In this document: positions 28,630-36,791 of the stretch, piece after piece | Layout of the letters: each line of letters opens with the position of its first letter | Position numbering within the stretch: position 1 is the first letter of the stretch | Assembly: GCA_036488725.1 (NCBI GenBank) | Contig: DASXHD010000032.1 | Location: forward strand, 58,752 to 122,751 | From: DASXHD01 sp036488725 | GTDB taxonomy: Bacteria; Myxococcota_A; Polyangia; Polyangiales; Polyangiaceae | Reading direction: 5' to 3' | DNA length: 64,000 nt | Position numbers and translations under genes: made by a program | The notes under the pieces: generated by a model | Seen by the model: the letters and a program-made list of their open reading frames with translations, nothing else | Told to the model about the DNA's origin: nothing | The model's database searches: none

Positions 28630-30375
28630 GTGCAATCAATCGAATCCGGCGGAGCAGGGAGCTTCGCCAATCTGTTCGAGCAGAGCCTCCAAGGCGGAGG
28701 CTTCGTCAAAGAAGGCGAGATCATCCAAGGCACCGTCGTCGCCGTCCAGCGCGACGAGGTGGTGATCGACATCGGGGGCAAGAGCGAGGGCATCATCCCG
28801 CTCAACGAGTTCGTGGACGCGCAGGGCCAAGCCACCGTCAAGCCCGGCGACAAAATCGACGTCTACATCGAGAGCCGCGAAAACGACGACGGCCTCGTCA
28901 CCTTGTCGAAGGAAAAAGCCGACAAGATGAAGGTGTGGGACGAGATCTCGGCCGCGTGCGAGCGCGACGAGCTCATCGAAGGCACCATCAGCCAGCGCGT
29001 GAAGGGCGGCCTGTCGGTCACCATCCGCGGCGGCGTCAAAGCATTCTTGCCGGGCAGCCAGGTCGATCTCCGACCCATCCGCAACTTGGACAAGCTGATC
29101 GGGCAGACCTACCAATTCAAGGTCATCAAGTTCAACAAGAAGCGCGGAAACATCGTGCTCTCGCGCCGCGTGCTCCTCGAAAAGGAACGCGACCAAATCA
29201 AGACCAAGACCCTCGAGACTCTCGAGGAGGGCAAGGTCGTGAAGGGCGTCATCAAGAACATCACCGAGTACGGCGCCTTCGTCGATCTCGGCGGCATCGA
29301 CGGCCTCCTTCACATCACCGACATGAGCTGGGGTCGCGTCACGCACCCGAACGAGCTCTTCAAGGTCGGCGACGAAGTCACCGTTCGCGTCCTCAAGTAC
29401 AACCCCGAGACCGAGCGCGTTTCGCTCGGCCTGAAGCAAACGCAGGAAGATCCCTGGACGCACGCCGAAGAGGCGTACCCGCCGGGCAAACGCATCCGCG
29501 GCAAGGTGATGTCGATCACCGACTACGGCGCGTTCGTCGAGCTCGAGCCGGGCGTCGAAGGTCTCATCCACGTGAGCGAGATGAGCTGGACCAAGAAGGT
29601 CAAGCACCCGAGCAAGGTCCTCGAGATCGGGCAGGAAGTGGAGTGCCAAGTCCTCGAGGTCGACGCGAAGTCCAAGCGCATCTCGCTCGGCCTCAAGCAG
29701 CTCGAGCCGGATCCGTGGAGCATCTTCGTCGACAAGTACCATCCGGGCGACAAGATCGGCGGCAAGGTCCGTTCGATCACCGACTACGGTGTCTTCATCG
29801 GCATCGAAGAAGGCGTCGACGGCATGGTCCACAAGAGCGATCTCTCGTGGACGGCCAAGGTCAACAACCCGGCCGACTTGTTCCACAAGGGCGACGACGT
29901 CGAGGCGATCATCCTCTCGATCAACCACGACGAGAAGAAGGTCTCGCTCGGCATCAAGCAGCTCCACGACGACCCGTGGCCGAACATCTTCAACGAGCTG
30001 CCTCCGGGCAAGGTCGTCGAAGCGTCGGTCGTCTCGATCGTCGACTACGGCATCTTCGTGCGCGTGCGCGACGGCGTCGAAGGGCTCATCGCCCAAGGCG
30101 ATCTCACCGAGGGTGCGGAGCCGAAGATCGGCGACAAGGTGCAGGCGGAGATCGCCAACATCGACTCGCAAGATCGTCGCATCACGCTCTCGATGCGCAT
30201 CGGCGAAGGCGCGTCTCAGTCGAGCAAGGCCGAGAAGCGACCCTCGATGATGCCGAAGAAGGCGGCGAGCGAGGCCGACAAGGCGGGCGGCACGATCGGC
30301 GAGCTCATCAAGCAGAAGCTCGGCGACAAGCTCGGCGGCATCGACAAGAAAGAGGACGAGAAGAAGGAAGAATAA
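28630..30375 (+). CDS. rpsA: 30S ribosomal protein S1
   Basis: 581 residues with six S1 (OB-fold) repeats; repeats 3-6 are closely alike around K-x-x-x-I-T-D-Y-G-A-F-V and G-x-x-G-L-I-H-x-S-(E/D)-x-S-W. A Lys/Glu-rich tail of about 45 residues follows. S1 holds mRNA on the 30S subunit. GTG 28630 is chosen because the protein then begins with the normal acidic lead-in; upstream codons look non-coding. The 231 bp after cmk probably hold the rpsA promoter and a leader that S1 may bind for autoregulation, but I see no clear structure. Confidence 0.95.
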   Translation: MQSIESGGAGSFANLFEQSLQGGGFVKEGEIIQGTVVAVQRDEVVIDIGGKSEGIIPLNEFVDAQGQATVKPGDKIDVYIESRENDDGLVTLSKEKADKMKVWDEISAACERDELIEGTISQRVKGGLSVTIRGGVKAFLPGSQVDLRPIRNLDKLIGQTYQFKVIKFNKKRGNIVLSRRVLLEKERDQIKTKTLETLEEGKVVKGVIKNITEYGAFVDLGGIDGLLHITDMSWGRVTHPNELFKVGDEVTVRVLKYNPETERVSLGLKQTQEDPWTHAEEAYPPGKRIRGKVMSITDYGAFVELEPGVEGLIHVSEMSWTKKVKHPSKVLEIGQEVECQVLEVDAKSKRISLGLKQLEPDPWSIFVDKYHPGDKIGGKVRSITDYGVFIGIEEGVDGMVHKSDLSWTAKVNNPADLFHKGDDVEAIILSINHDEKKVSLGIKQLHDDPWPNIFNELPPGKVVEASVVSIVDYGIFVRVRDGVEGLIAQGDLTEGAEPKIGDKVQAEIANIDSQDRRITLSMRIGEGASQSSKAEKRPSMMPKKAASEADKAGGTIGELIKQKLGDKLGGIDKKEDEKKEE

Positions 30376-30478
30376 TTCCTTCGATTCGTCACGCGATGGA
30401 CGCCGCGCGCTCGAGAGGGCCGCGGCGTTCGTCGTTTGTGGTCTTCGAATTCCACGTTCCGGCGTATGGTTCGCGCCG

Positions 30479-30943
30479 ATGGCCGAAAATCTGTGGGCCC
30501 CGTGGCGCATGGAATACATCCTCGGGCCGAAAGGCGGGGAGTGCGTGTTCTGTCGCGACAGCGATCTCGTCCTCGCGCGGCGCGCGAGCGCGTTCGTTTG
30601 CCTCAACAAGTATCCATTCGCGGCGGGCCACCTGCTCGTCGTGCCGACGCGTCACGTGAGCGACCTCGGCGAGCTGGAGGACGGCGAGGCGGACGAATTT
30701 TTTCGGCTGGTGCGCGAGAGCGTCGCGCGGCTCCGCGCCGCCGTGTCGCCCGACGGCGTGAACGTCGGCATGAACCTCGGCAAGGCCGCGGGCGCGGGGA
30801 TCGCCGAGCACCTCCACGCCCACGTCGTGCCGCGGTGGAACGGCGACACCAACTTCATGCCGGTCATCGCCGATCTGCGGGCGATGCCGGAATACTTGCA
30901 AGATACAAAGAAACGCCTTTTGTCGCATTTTTCCGGGCTATGA
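30479..30943 (+). CDS. HIT-family nucleotide hydrolase/phosphorylase
   Basis: 154 residues. HLHAHVVPR (about 111-119) is the histidine triad of the HIT superfamily, and the protein opens with the W-A-P-W-R-M-x-Y-I motif of bacterial Ap4A phosphorylase-like HIT proteins. C-x-x-C (C-V-F-C, about 22-25) near the N-terminus is also typical. It likely splits dinucleoside polyphosphates or nucleotide adducts. The gene ends in an ATGA overlap with a membrane transporter gene. Confidence 0.87.
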   Translation: MAENLWAPWRMEYILGPKGGECVFCRDSDLVLARRASAFVCLNKYPFAAGHLLVVPTRHVSDLGELEDGEADEFFRLVRESVARLRAAVSPDGVNVGMNLGKAAGAGIAEHLHAHVVPRWNGDTNFMPVIADLRAMPEYLQDTKKRLLSHFSGL

Positions 30944-32136
30944 GCGCGCTCTTCGCTCCGAAGTGGCGCAAGCCGATCCTCTACGGGCTGACCGGCGCGA
31001 TCCTCTTGCTCGTCATCGTCGTCGCGCACGAGGTGATGACGCCGTTCGTGATGGCGCTCGTCCTCGCGTACGTGCTGACTCCCGCCGTGTCGTTCGTCGA
31101 ACGTGCGCGCGTGCCGCGCGGGTGGGCGATCGTGCTCGTTTATGTCGTCGTGCTCGGGTCGCTCGGCCTCTTCGTGCGGCTCGCCGCGCCGCGCGTGGGG
31201 CAGGAGCTCGGTAACCTCGGCCGCGAGATGCGTCACAACGCAGCGGTCGCCCGGAGCGAATGGATCCCGGTCGCGCAGAAGCGGCTGACGGATCTCGGGC
31301 TCGCGGGCCACGACCCGGAGGAGCACGAGCGCGCGCCCGCGATCGTGGTCAAGCCGCGCGCCGACGGGTCGTACGCGGTCGACGTCGGCCGCGGCGTCGT
31401 CATCGAGCCGAAGGGCCAAGACTCGTGGATCATCGCGCCGCGCGAGCCCGAGGGTCGCGTCGACCTCGCGCACCTCGCCGACGAAGCGATCGCCAAGAGC
31501 TTCGCCTACGTCCACGCGAACGCCGTCGATCTACTCAAGTTCGGCGGAAACCTCGTCGCCTCGTCGGTGCGCGCGATCTTCCTCGGCGGCCTCATGCTGA
31601 TGGTCTCGGCGTATCTCATCCTCACGCGCGAGAAGATCCTCGCGTTCCTCGCCTCGCTCGTGCGGCCCGAGTCGCGGGCGTCGTTCGGCGAGCTCCTCGC
31701 GCGTATCGACAGCGGGCTCGCGGGCGTCGTGCGCGGTCAGCTCTTGATCTGCGTCATCAATGGCGGGCTCACCGCCGTCGGCTTCGCGCTCGTCGGCCTC
31801 AAGTATTGGCCCGTGCTCGCGCTCTTCGCGACCGTCCTTTCGCTCATTCCGATTTTCGGCGTGATCATCAGCTCGGTCCCCGCCGTCGCCATCGGTCTCA
31901 CGCAAAACGTCGGCACCGCGCTCTTCGTCTTCGCGTGGATCGTCGTCGTGCACCAAATCGAGGCGAACCTCCTGAACCCGAAGATCATGGGCGACGCAGC
32001 GAAGATTCACCCGGTGCTCGTCATCTTCGCGCTCGTCGTCGGTGAGCAGCTCTTCCAAACCAAAGGCGCCCTTTTGGCCGTCCCGGTGATGTCGATCGCG
32101 CAGAGCGTCTTTCTCCATTTCAAAGAAAAAACATAG
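30940..32136 (+). CDS. AI-2E family transporter with enlarged soluble loop
   Basis: 398 residues with about seven to eight membrane helices arranged as in the AI-2E (TqsA/YhhT/PerM) family, including the conserved L-I-P-I-F-G segment and a Q-I-E-x-N-x-L-x-P-K motif near the C-terminus. Between helices 3 and 4 is an unusually long soluble part (about 85-200). Members export autoinducer-2 or act as Na+/H+ or other exporters; the substrate here is unknown. The stop codon lies inside the left arm of the palindrome before the next gene. Confidence 0.83.
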   Translation: MSALFAPKWRKPILYGLTGAILLLVIVVAHEVMTPFVMALVLAYVLTPAVSFVERARVPRGWAIVLVYVVVLGSLGLFVRLAAPRVGQELGNLGREMRHNAAVARSEWIPVAQKRLTDLGLAGHDPEEHERAPAIVVKPRADGSYAVDVGRGVVIEPKGQDSWIIAPREPEGRVDLAHLADEAIAKSFAYVHANAVDLLKFGGNLVASSVRAIFLGGLMLMVSAYLILTREKILAFLASLVRPESRASFGELLARIDSGLAGVVRGQLLICVINGGLTAVGFALVGLKYWPVLALFATVLSLIPIFGVIISSVPAVAIGLTQNVGTALFVFAWIVVVHQIEANLLNPKIMGDAAKIHPVLVIFALVVGEQLFQTKGALLAVPVMSIAQSVFLHFKEKT

Positions 32137-32157
32137 CGAGCGTTCACTCTCTATGTT
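32130..32157. promoter_or_regulatory. Palindrome at the start of the aminoacylase-tetR operon
   Basis: Perfect 7-bp arms AACATAG (32130-32136) and CTATGTT (32151-32157) around a 14-bp spacer, ending directly before the ATG at 32158. Because the downstream pair encodes a TetR-type repressor, this is a plausible self-regulatory operator. It has too little G+C to be a good terminator hairpin. Confidence 0.5.
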
Positions 32158-33951
32158 ATGTGCGGGCGGGTGAGCTTCGACGTCATCATCAAGAACGGTC
32201 TCTGCTTCGACGGCACGGGCGCTCCGGGCGAGCGCGTGAACCTCGGAATTCGCGACGGGCGCGTCGCCGTGAAGTGCGCCGAACCGCTCGACGAGAAGGG
32301 CTGCGGCGAGGTCGTCGACGCGCAGGGCCAATGGGTCATGCCGGGTTTCGTGGATCTCCACACGCATTACGACGGCGAGATCATCGCCGCCCCGGCGCTG
32401 AGCGAATCGGTGCGCCACGGCGTGACGACCGTCGCGATCGGGAGCTGCTCGATCAGCGCCGTCCTCGCCGACGCGGAGGATTGCTCGGATTTGTTCACGC
32501 GCGTCGAGTCGGTCCCGCGCTCGCACGTTCTGCCGCTCCTTCGCTCGAAAAAAACGTGGTCGACGCCGCGCGAGTACGTCGAGTTTCTACGCGCGCACCC
32601 GATCGGGCCCAACGTGGCCGCGTTTCTCGGTCACTCTGATCTGCGCGCGCGTGTGCTCGGGCTCGGGCGCGCCGTCGACGCGTCGGTGAGGCCCGAGGAG
32701 CACGAGCTCTCCGAGATGGAGCGCTGGCTCGAAGCGGCGCTCGACGCGGGTTTCCTCGGCCTCTCGAGCATGACCAACCCGTGGGACAAGCTCGATGGCG
32801 ATCGCTTCCGCTCGGCGCTCCTGCCGTCGGCTTACGCGCGCTGGAGCGAGTACGGCCGGTTGCACGACGTCCTTCGGCGGCGCGGGCGCATCCTCCAGAG
32901 CGCGCCGAACATCACGACCAAGATCAACGCGCTCTTCTTCATGCTCGCGAGCGCGTCGTTCTTCTTCCGGCGCACGCTGAAGACCACGCTCATCACGCTC
33001 GCCGACGCGAAGTCCACGCCGGGCCTTCACCGCGTCATCGCGCTCCTCGCGCGCTTCGTGAATCGTCTCTTCGGCGGGGATTTTCGCTGGCAGACGCTGC
33101 CGGTTCCGTTCGAGGTCTACGCCGACGGCGTCGATCTCGTCGTCTTCGAAGAGCTCGGCTCGGGGCAGGCGCTCCTGCACCTCGTGTCGGAGGTCGAGCG
33201 CAACACGCTGATGAAAGATGCAGCGTACCGGCGCCGCTTTCGCAAGGACTGCGAGCGCAAAGGGACGTCGCGCGTCTGGCATCGCGACTTTCACGACGCG
33301 TTCGTCGTCGCGTGTCCAGACGAGCGCCTCGTCGGTCGATCGTTCGGAGACATCGCCGCGGCGCGCGGCGAGCATCCGGTCGACACCTTCCTCGATCTCG
33401 TCGTCCTGCATGGCCCGAAGCTTCGCTGGCGCACGGTCATCGCGAATCATCGCCCGCGCGAGGTCCGGCGCATGATGAACGAAGAGGCTGCGCTCATCGG
33501 CTTTTCGGACGCCGGCGCGCACATTCGCAACATGGCGTTTTACAGCTTTCCGCTTCGCATGCTCCGTCACGTGCGCGACGAGCCGAGCGCGATGCCGATC
33601 GAAAAAGCGATTTGGCGTCTGACCGGCGAGCTCAGCGACTGGCTCGGGATCGACGCGGGCCACCTCCGCGTCGGAGATCGCGCCGACGTGGTGGTCGTGA
33701 GCCCGGCGGCGCTCGACGCGCGCCTCGACGCGTATCACGAGGCGCCGATGGAGGGCTTCGACGGTCTCGTCCGCATGGTGAACCGCAGCGAGGGCGCGGC
33801 GTCGATCGTGCTCGTCGGCGGTCGCGTGGCCGCGCGCGACGGCGTCGTGGAGATTGCCCTCGGTCGCGAAGGGTTCGGTCAGTTTCTCCCCGCGGGCGAG
33901 AAGGTCGCGGCGCGCGCCCGCGCGCAGGGCTCCAATGCAAAAGCCGCGTAA
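32158..33951 (+). CDS. D-aminoacylase-like amidohydrolase
   Basis: 597 residues of the amidohydrolase superfamily, N-acyl-D-amino-acid deacylase branch. The motifs V-D-x-H-T-H-Y-D (metal HxH, about 62-69), S-C-S-I-S at the usual metal-bridging Cys position, G-H-S-D-L-R and F-S-D-A-G-A-H (catalytic Asp) are all present. It should remove the acyl group from N-acyl-D-amino acids or a related amide/lactam. ATG 32158 adjoins the palindrome; a GTG 12 nt downstream is an alternative. The next gene, a TetR regulator, begins 17 bp before the stop. Confidence 0.85.
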   Translation: MCGRVSFDVIIKNGLCFDGTGAPGERVNLGIRDGRVAVKCAEPLDEKGCGEVVDAQGQWVMPGFVDLHTHYDGEIIAAPALSESVRHGVTTVAIGSCSISAVLADAEDCSDLFTRVESVPRSHVLPLLRSKKTWSTPREYVEFLRAHPIGPNVAAFLGHSDLRARVLGLGRAVDASVRPEEHELSEMERWLEAALDAGFLGLSSMTNPWDKLDGDRFRSALLPSAYARWSEYGRLHDVLRRRGRILQSAPNITTKINALFFMLASASFFFRRTLKTTLITLADAKSTPGLHRVIALLARFVNRLFGGDFRWQTLPVPFEVYADGVDLVVFEELGSGQALLHLVSEVERNTLMKDAAYRRRFRKDCERKGTSRVWHRDFHDAFVVACPDERLVGRSFGDIAAARGEHPVDTFLDLVVLHGPKLRWRTVIANHRPREVRRMMNEEAALIGFSDAGAHIRNMAFYSFPLRMLRHVRDEPSAMPIEKAIWRLTGELSDWLGIDAGHLRVGDRADVVVVSPAALDARLDAYHEAPMEGFDGLVRMVNRSEGAASIVLVGGRVAARDGVVEIALGREGFGQFLPAGEKVAARARAQGSNAKAA

Positions 33952-34537
33952 GACCCAGGCCGAGCGGCGAGCCGGCACCATCCGCAAGGTGCTCGACGCG
34001 GCGAGCGACGCGCTCGTCGAATCCGGCTATGCGGGCACGAGCATGCAGCTCGTCGCGACGCGCGCGGGCGTGTCCATCGGCGGCCTCTTCCGACACTTTC
34101 CGACGCGCGAGGCGTTGATGGTCGCGGTCGGTCAAGACGCCGGCCGCCAGATACTTGCAAAGTACACGAATGCGTTCGAGTCGCTCCACGGCGCGGAGGA
34201 GCCGATCGTCTTGGCGCTCCGTCTTTTGCGCGACACCTGCCGCTCGCGCATCAACCAGGTGTGGCTCGAGCTCGTCCACGCGTGCAGGACCGATCCGGCG
34301 CTCCGCAAGGCGCTCGCGCCCGTGGGAAAGACGTACGCCGCACAGATCGAAGAATTGGCGCGCGCGCTTCTTCCGGACCTCGCCGCCGCGCTCGGCGGCC
34401 GCTTCGCGCTCTTCGTCGACACGATGGTCGCCGTCTTCGACGGCGAGCAGATGCACCGCATGCTCTACAGCGACAAAGACCTCGAGGCCGCGCGGATCGA
34501 TGCGCTCGCCGCGGCCGCGCACGCGCTCGTTCGTTGA
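33935..34537 (+). CDS. TetR-family transcriptional regulator
   Basis: 200 residues. The N-terminal helix-turn-helix (about 14-58) reads I-x-x-A-A-x-x-x-L-x-x-x-G-Y-x-G-T-S-M and ends F-R-H-F-P-T-R-E-A-L, which is standard TetR. The remaining helices form a ligand-binding domain. It overlaps the aminoacylase-like gene by 17 bp and probably represses that operon through the palindrome at 32130-32157. The ligand may be the deacylase substrate or product. Confidence 0.9.
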   Translation: MQKPRKTQAERRAGTIRKVLDAASDALVESGYAGTSMQLVATRAGVSIGGLFRHFPTREALMVAVGQDAGRQILAKYTNAFESLHGAEEPIVLALRLLRDTCRSRINQVWLELVHACRTDPALRKALAPVGKTYAAQIEELARALLPDLAAALGGRFALFVDTMVAVFDGEQMHRMLYSDKDLEAARIDALAAAAHALVR

Positions 34538-34538
34538 G

Positions 34539-35216
34539 TCAGCCGATCTTGGCCGCGCGGAGGACCCCGCGGATCACGTAGTCCTGATAGGTCTCGTTGC
34601 CGTCGAGCCACAGCGCGAGCGGCTCGGCGAGCTCGCCGTCGCGCGCCCCCTGCACGAGCTCGCTGACGCCGAACGCCGGGAGCTCCTGCAAGTGGACGAC
34701 TGGCGGGAGGTGCTCTTGCTCCTCGAAGCGCGCGACCTCGTATTGAATCGGCTCGCCGAACGCTTCGATCGCGCCGCGGTGGCGCTCGGCGTCGAGCTCG
34801 CCGAGCGGAAGAAGCTCGAAGCCCGCGTCGACGAGAAGCGGGAAGGTGTCATCGTCGTCGTCGAAGGGCTCGCCGATCTTGGTCTCGACACCGAACGTCT
34901 CGAGCCGCTCGAGAAGCGCGTCGCATGCTCGGCCCGCGGTCGCCTCGTTCCAGTAGCACGAGAGAACGGCGCAGAGATCTTCTTCGGTCGCGCGGCGCAC
35001 GAGCCGTTCGTCGCGCGAAGCCTTGTCGATCGCGTCGTCGACCAATGCGAAGCGCGCCCAGCGGCGGAGCTCCGAGTCTTCGGCGAGATCGCACGCCGCG
35101 AGCGCGTGGACGAAATGCATTCGCCCCGCGACGTAGCGGTGCTTGCCGAGCGCGCGAATCACACGCAGCGCATCGTCCACGCGCACGACGGGCAGCTCGT
35201 GTCGCCACATCGTCAC
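34539..35216 (-). CDS. Hypothetical protein downstream of the MscS-like channel
   Basis: 225 residues, mixed alpha/beta, acidic, with a run of five Asp near residue 120 and no signal or membrane helix. I recognise no family; helical segments in the first 110 residues (V-H-A-L-A-A-C-D-L-A, V-D-D-A-I-D-K-A) hint at a helical repeat. The ATG overlaps the channel stop (ATGA), so it is cotranscribed and could modulate the channel. Confidence 0.6.
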   Translation of the reverse strand: MTMWRHELPVVRVDDALRVIRALGKHRYVAGRMHFVHALAACDLAEDSELRRWARFALVDDAIDKASRDERLVRRATEEDLCAVLSCYWNEATAGRACDALLERLETFGVETKIGEPFDDDDDTFPLLVDAGFELLPLGELDAERHRGAIEAFGEPIQYEVARFEEQEHLPPVVHLQELPAFGVSELVQGARDGELAEPLALWLDGNETYQDYVIRGVLRAAKIG

Positions 35217-36778
35217 GGGAGCTTCGACGCGCGCGTCTCGTCGAGCGCGAAGAACTCGCGGATGCGCTGCAGGATGCGCTCCTGCTCTTTGGCCTTGCGG
35301 CTTTGTTTCTGCGCTTCGCTCAAGTTTTCGCGCACGGCCCAGAGCTCGACGCGTCGCTCGGCGAGCGTGCGCGACAAGTCGGCCGCGATCTCCGGACGCG
35401 CCTGCAAGACGAGGTTGAAGGCTTCTTTGTCGAGTCGATAACAGTCGACGTCGGTCACCGCGATGACGTCGGCTTGTCGCGGCTCCCCGGTCATGAGGCC
35501 CATCTCGCCGAAATACCCCGGCGCGTCGATCGTCGCGACGTCTTTCGACGCGGCGCCGTCGCCGCGAAGACGCACCTCGACGGTGCCCGAGCAGACGACG
35601 TAGAGCCAGTGCGCGACGTTGCCTTGCTTGGTGATGGTCTCGCCGCGCGTGAAGGGCGCGTAGCGAAGGTGATCGACGAGCGAGTCGATCTCTTTGTCGG
35701 TGAGCGCGGCGAAGAGCTTCACGGAATGGAGCGCGTGCCCGCGGCGCGTGCGATGACGTTCGACCCGTCGCTGCTCTTCTTCTTCACCGCCGAGCGCGAA
35801 GAAGGTCGTCTGCGCCGGCATCGCGAGCGGAATGCTCGCGCGTTTGAGCGCGCCGTAGATGCGCCCGCGCACGACGGAGTTCGTCGGGTCGTCGTACGCC
35901 AAATCGGTCAGCCAGTAGCGGACGGCGTAGTACCCGAAGCTGTCGCGGCCGTGGCTCGCGAAGTCGAAGCAAATGCAGTGCGGCTTCGGCTCGAGCGCCA
36001 CGTTCGGAATCGGCGCCGCTTGGAGCGCCTCGTTGACGATGTCGATCACGCGCGTCGGCGGAAATCGAAAATCGACGTTGAAATAAACCCAGTACCGATG
36101 CTGGCGCCGCGGTTGCCCCGCGCGCTTGCCCATCACGAGGATCTGCTGCCCGAGGAGCATCGAGTTCGGGACGATGAGCGTGCCCCAGTCGCGCGTCTCG
36201 ATGACCGTGTGCCGCCAGCGAATGCGCTTCACGAGACCCTGCCGGCCGTTTTCGAGCTGGAGCCAGTCGCCTTCTTGGAACGACCCGTCGAGCTGGAGCG
36301 CGACGCCGCCGATGACGTTGCCGAGCGTCGACTGGAGCGAGAGCGCGAGGATCGCGCTGACGACGGCCGACGCGCCGAGCACCGACGACGCGCTCCCGCC
36401 GCCTTCGTGAATCACGGCGAACGCGACCGCGACGTAACCGGCGCCGATGGTGAGATCGGCGGCGATGTCCGGCAGCGAAATCGAAACGACCCGCATCGCG
36501 AGATCGAAGACGAAGATCGCGACGAGGTTGACGGCGACGAGACCCTCGAAGAGGTGCGCGGCGAGCGTGAACCGCGCGGCCCAAACGTGCGCGCCTCCCG
36601 CCAGCGCTCCGGCCGCGAGCGCCTCGAGCACGAACGTGAAAAGCAGCAAAATCACGGTGCGCCGCAGCGTCCGCCGCCCGCGCTTGGCGGCGTTCACGAG
36701 CACGGCAGCGACAATCACCCCGGCGAAGAGCGCCGCGAGGTTCCAATGGTCGCGAACGCGATCGAGCATCCCTCCCAC
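35213..36778 (-). CDS. MscS-type channel with C-terminal cyclic-nucleotide-binding domain
   Basis: 521 residues. About five membrane helices (roughly 10-30, 38-60, 65-92, 100-124, 128-155) are followed by the MscS beta domain with F-Q-E-G-D-W-L near 167-173 and I-V-P-N-S near 200-204. At about 370-480 lies a CAP/EPAC-like domain whose phosphate-binding cassette FGEMGLMTGEPRQADV has the Gly-Glu and Arg needed to hold cNMP. A charged helix ends the protein. Gating by cNMP as well as by tension is likely, as proposed for other bacterial MscS/CNB fusions. Confidence 0.88.
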   Translation of the reverse strand: MGGMLDRVRDHWNLAALFAGVIVAAVLVNAAKRGRRTLRRTVILLLFTFVLEALAAGALAGGAHVWAARFTLAAHLFEGLVAVNLVAIFVFDLAMRVVSISLPDIAADLTIGAGYVAVAFAVIHEGGGSASSVLGASAVVSAILALSLQSTLGNVIGGVALQLDGSFQEGDWLQLENGRQGLVKRIRWRHTVIETRDWGTLIVPNSMLLGQQILVMGKRAGQPRRQHRYWVYFNVDFRFPPTRVIDIVNEALQAAPIPNVALEPKPHCICFDFASHGRDSFGYYAVRYWLTDLAYDDPTNSVVRGRIYGALKRASIPLAMPAQTTFFALGGEEEEQRRVERHRTRRGHALHSVKLFAALTDKEIDSLVDHLRYAPFTRGETITKQGNVAHWLYVVCSGTVEVRLRGDGAASKDVATIDAPGYFGEMGLMTGEPRQADVIAVTDVDCYRLDKEAFNLVLQARPEIAADLSRTLAERRVELWAVRENLSEAQKQSRKAKEQERILQRIREFFALDETRASKLP

Positions 36779-36791
36779 GAGCGCGTTCTCG

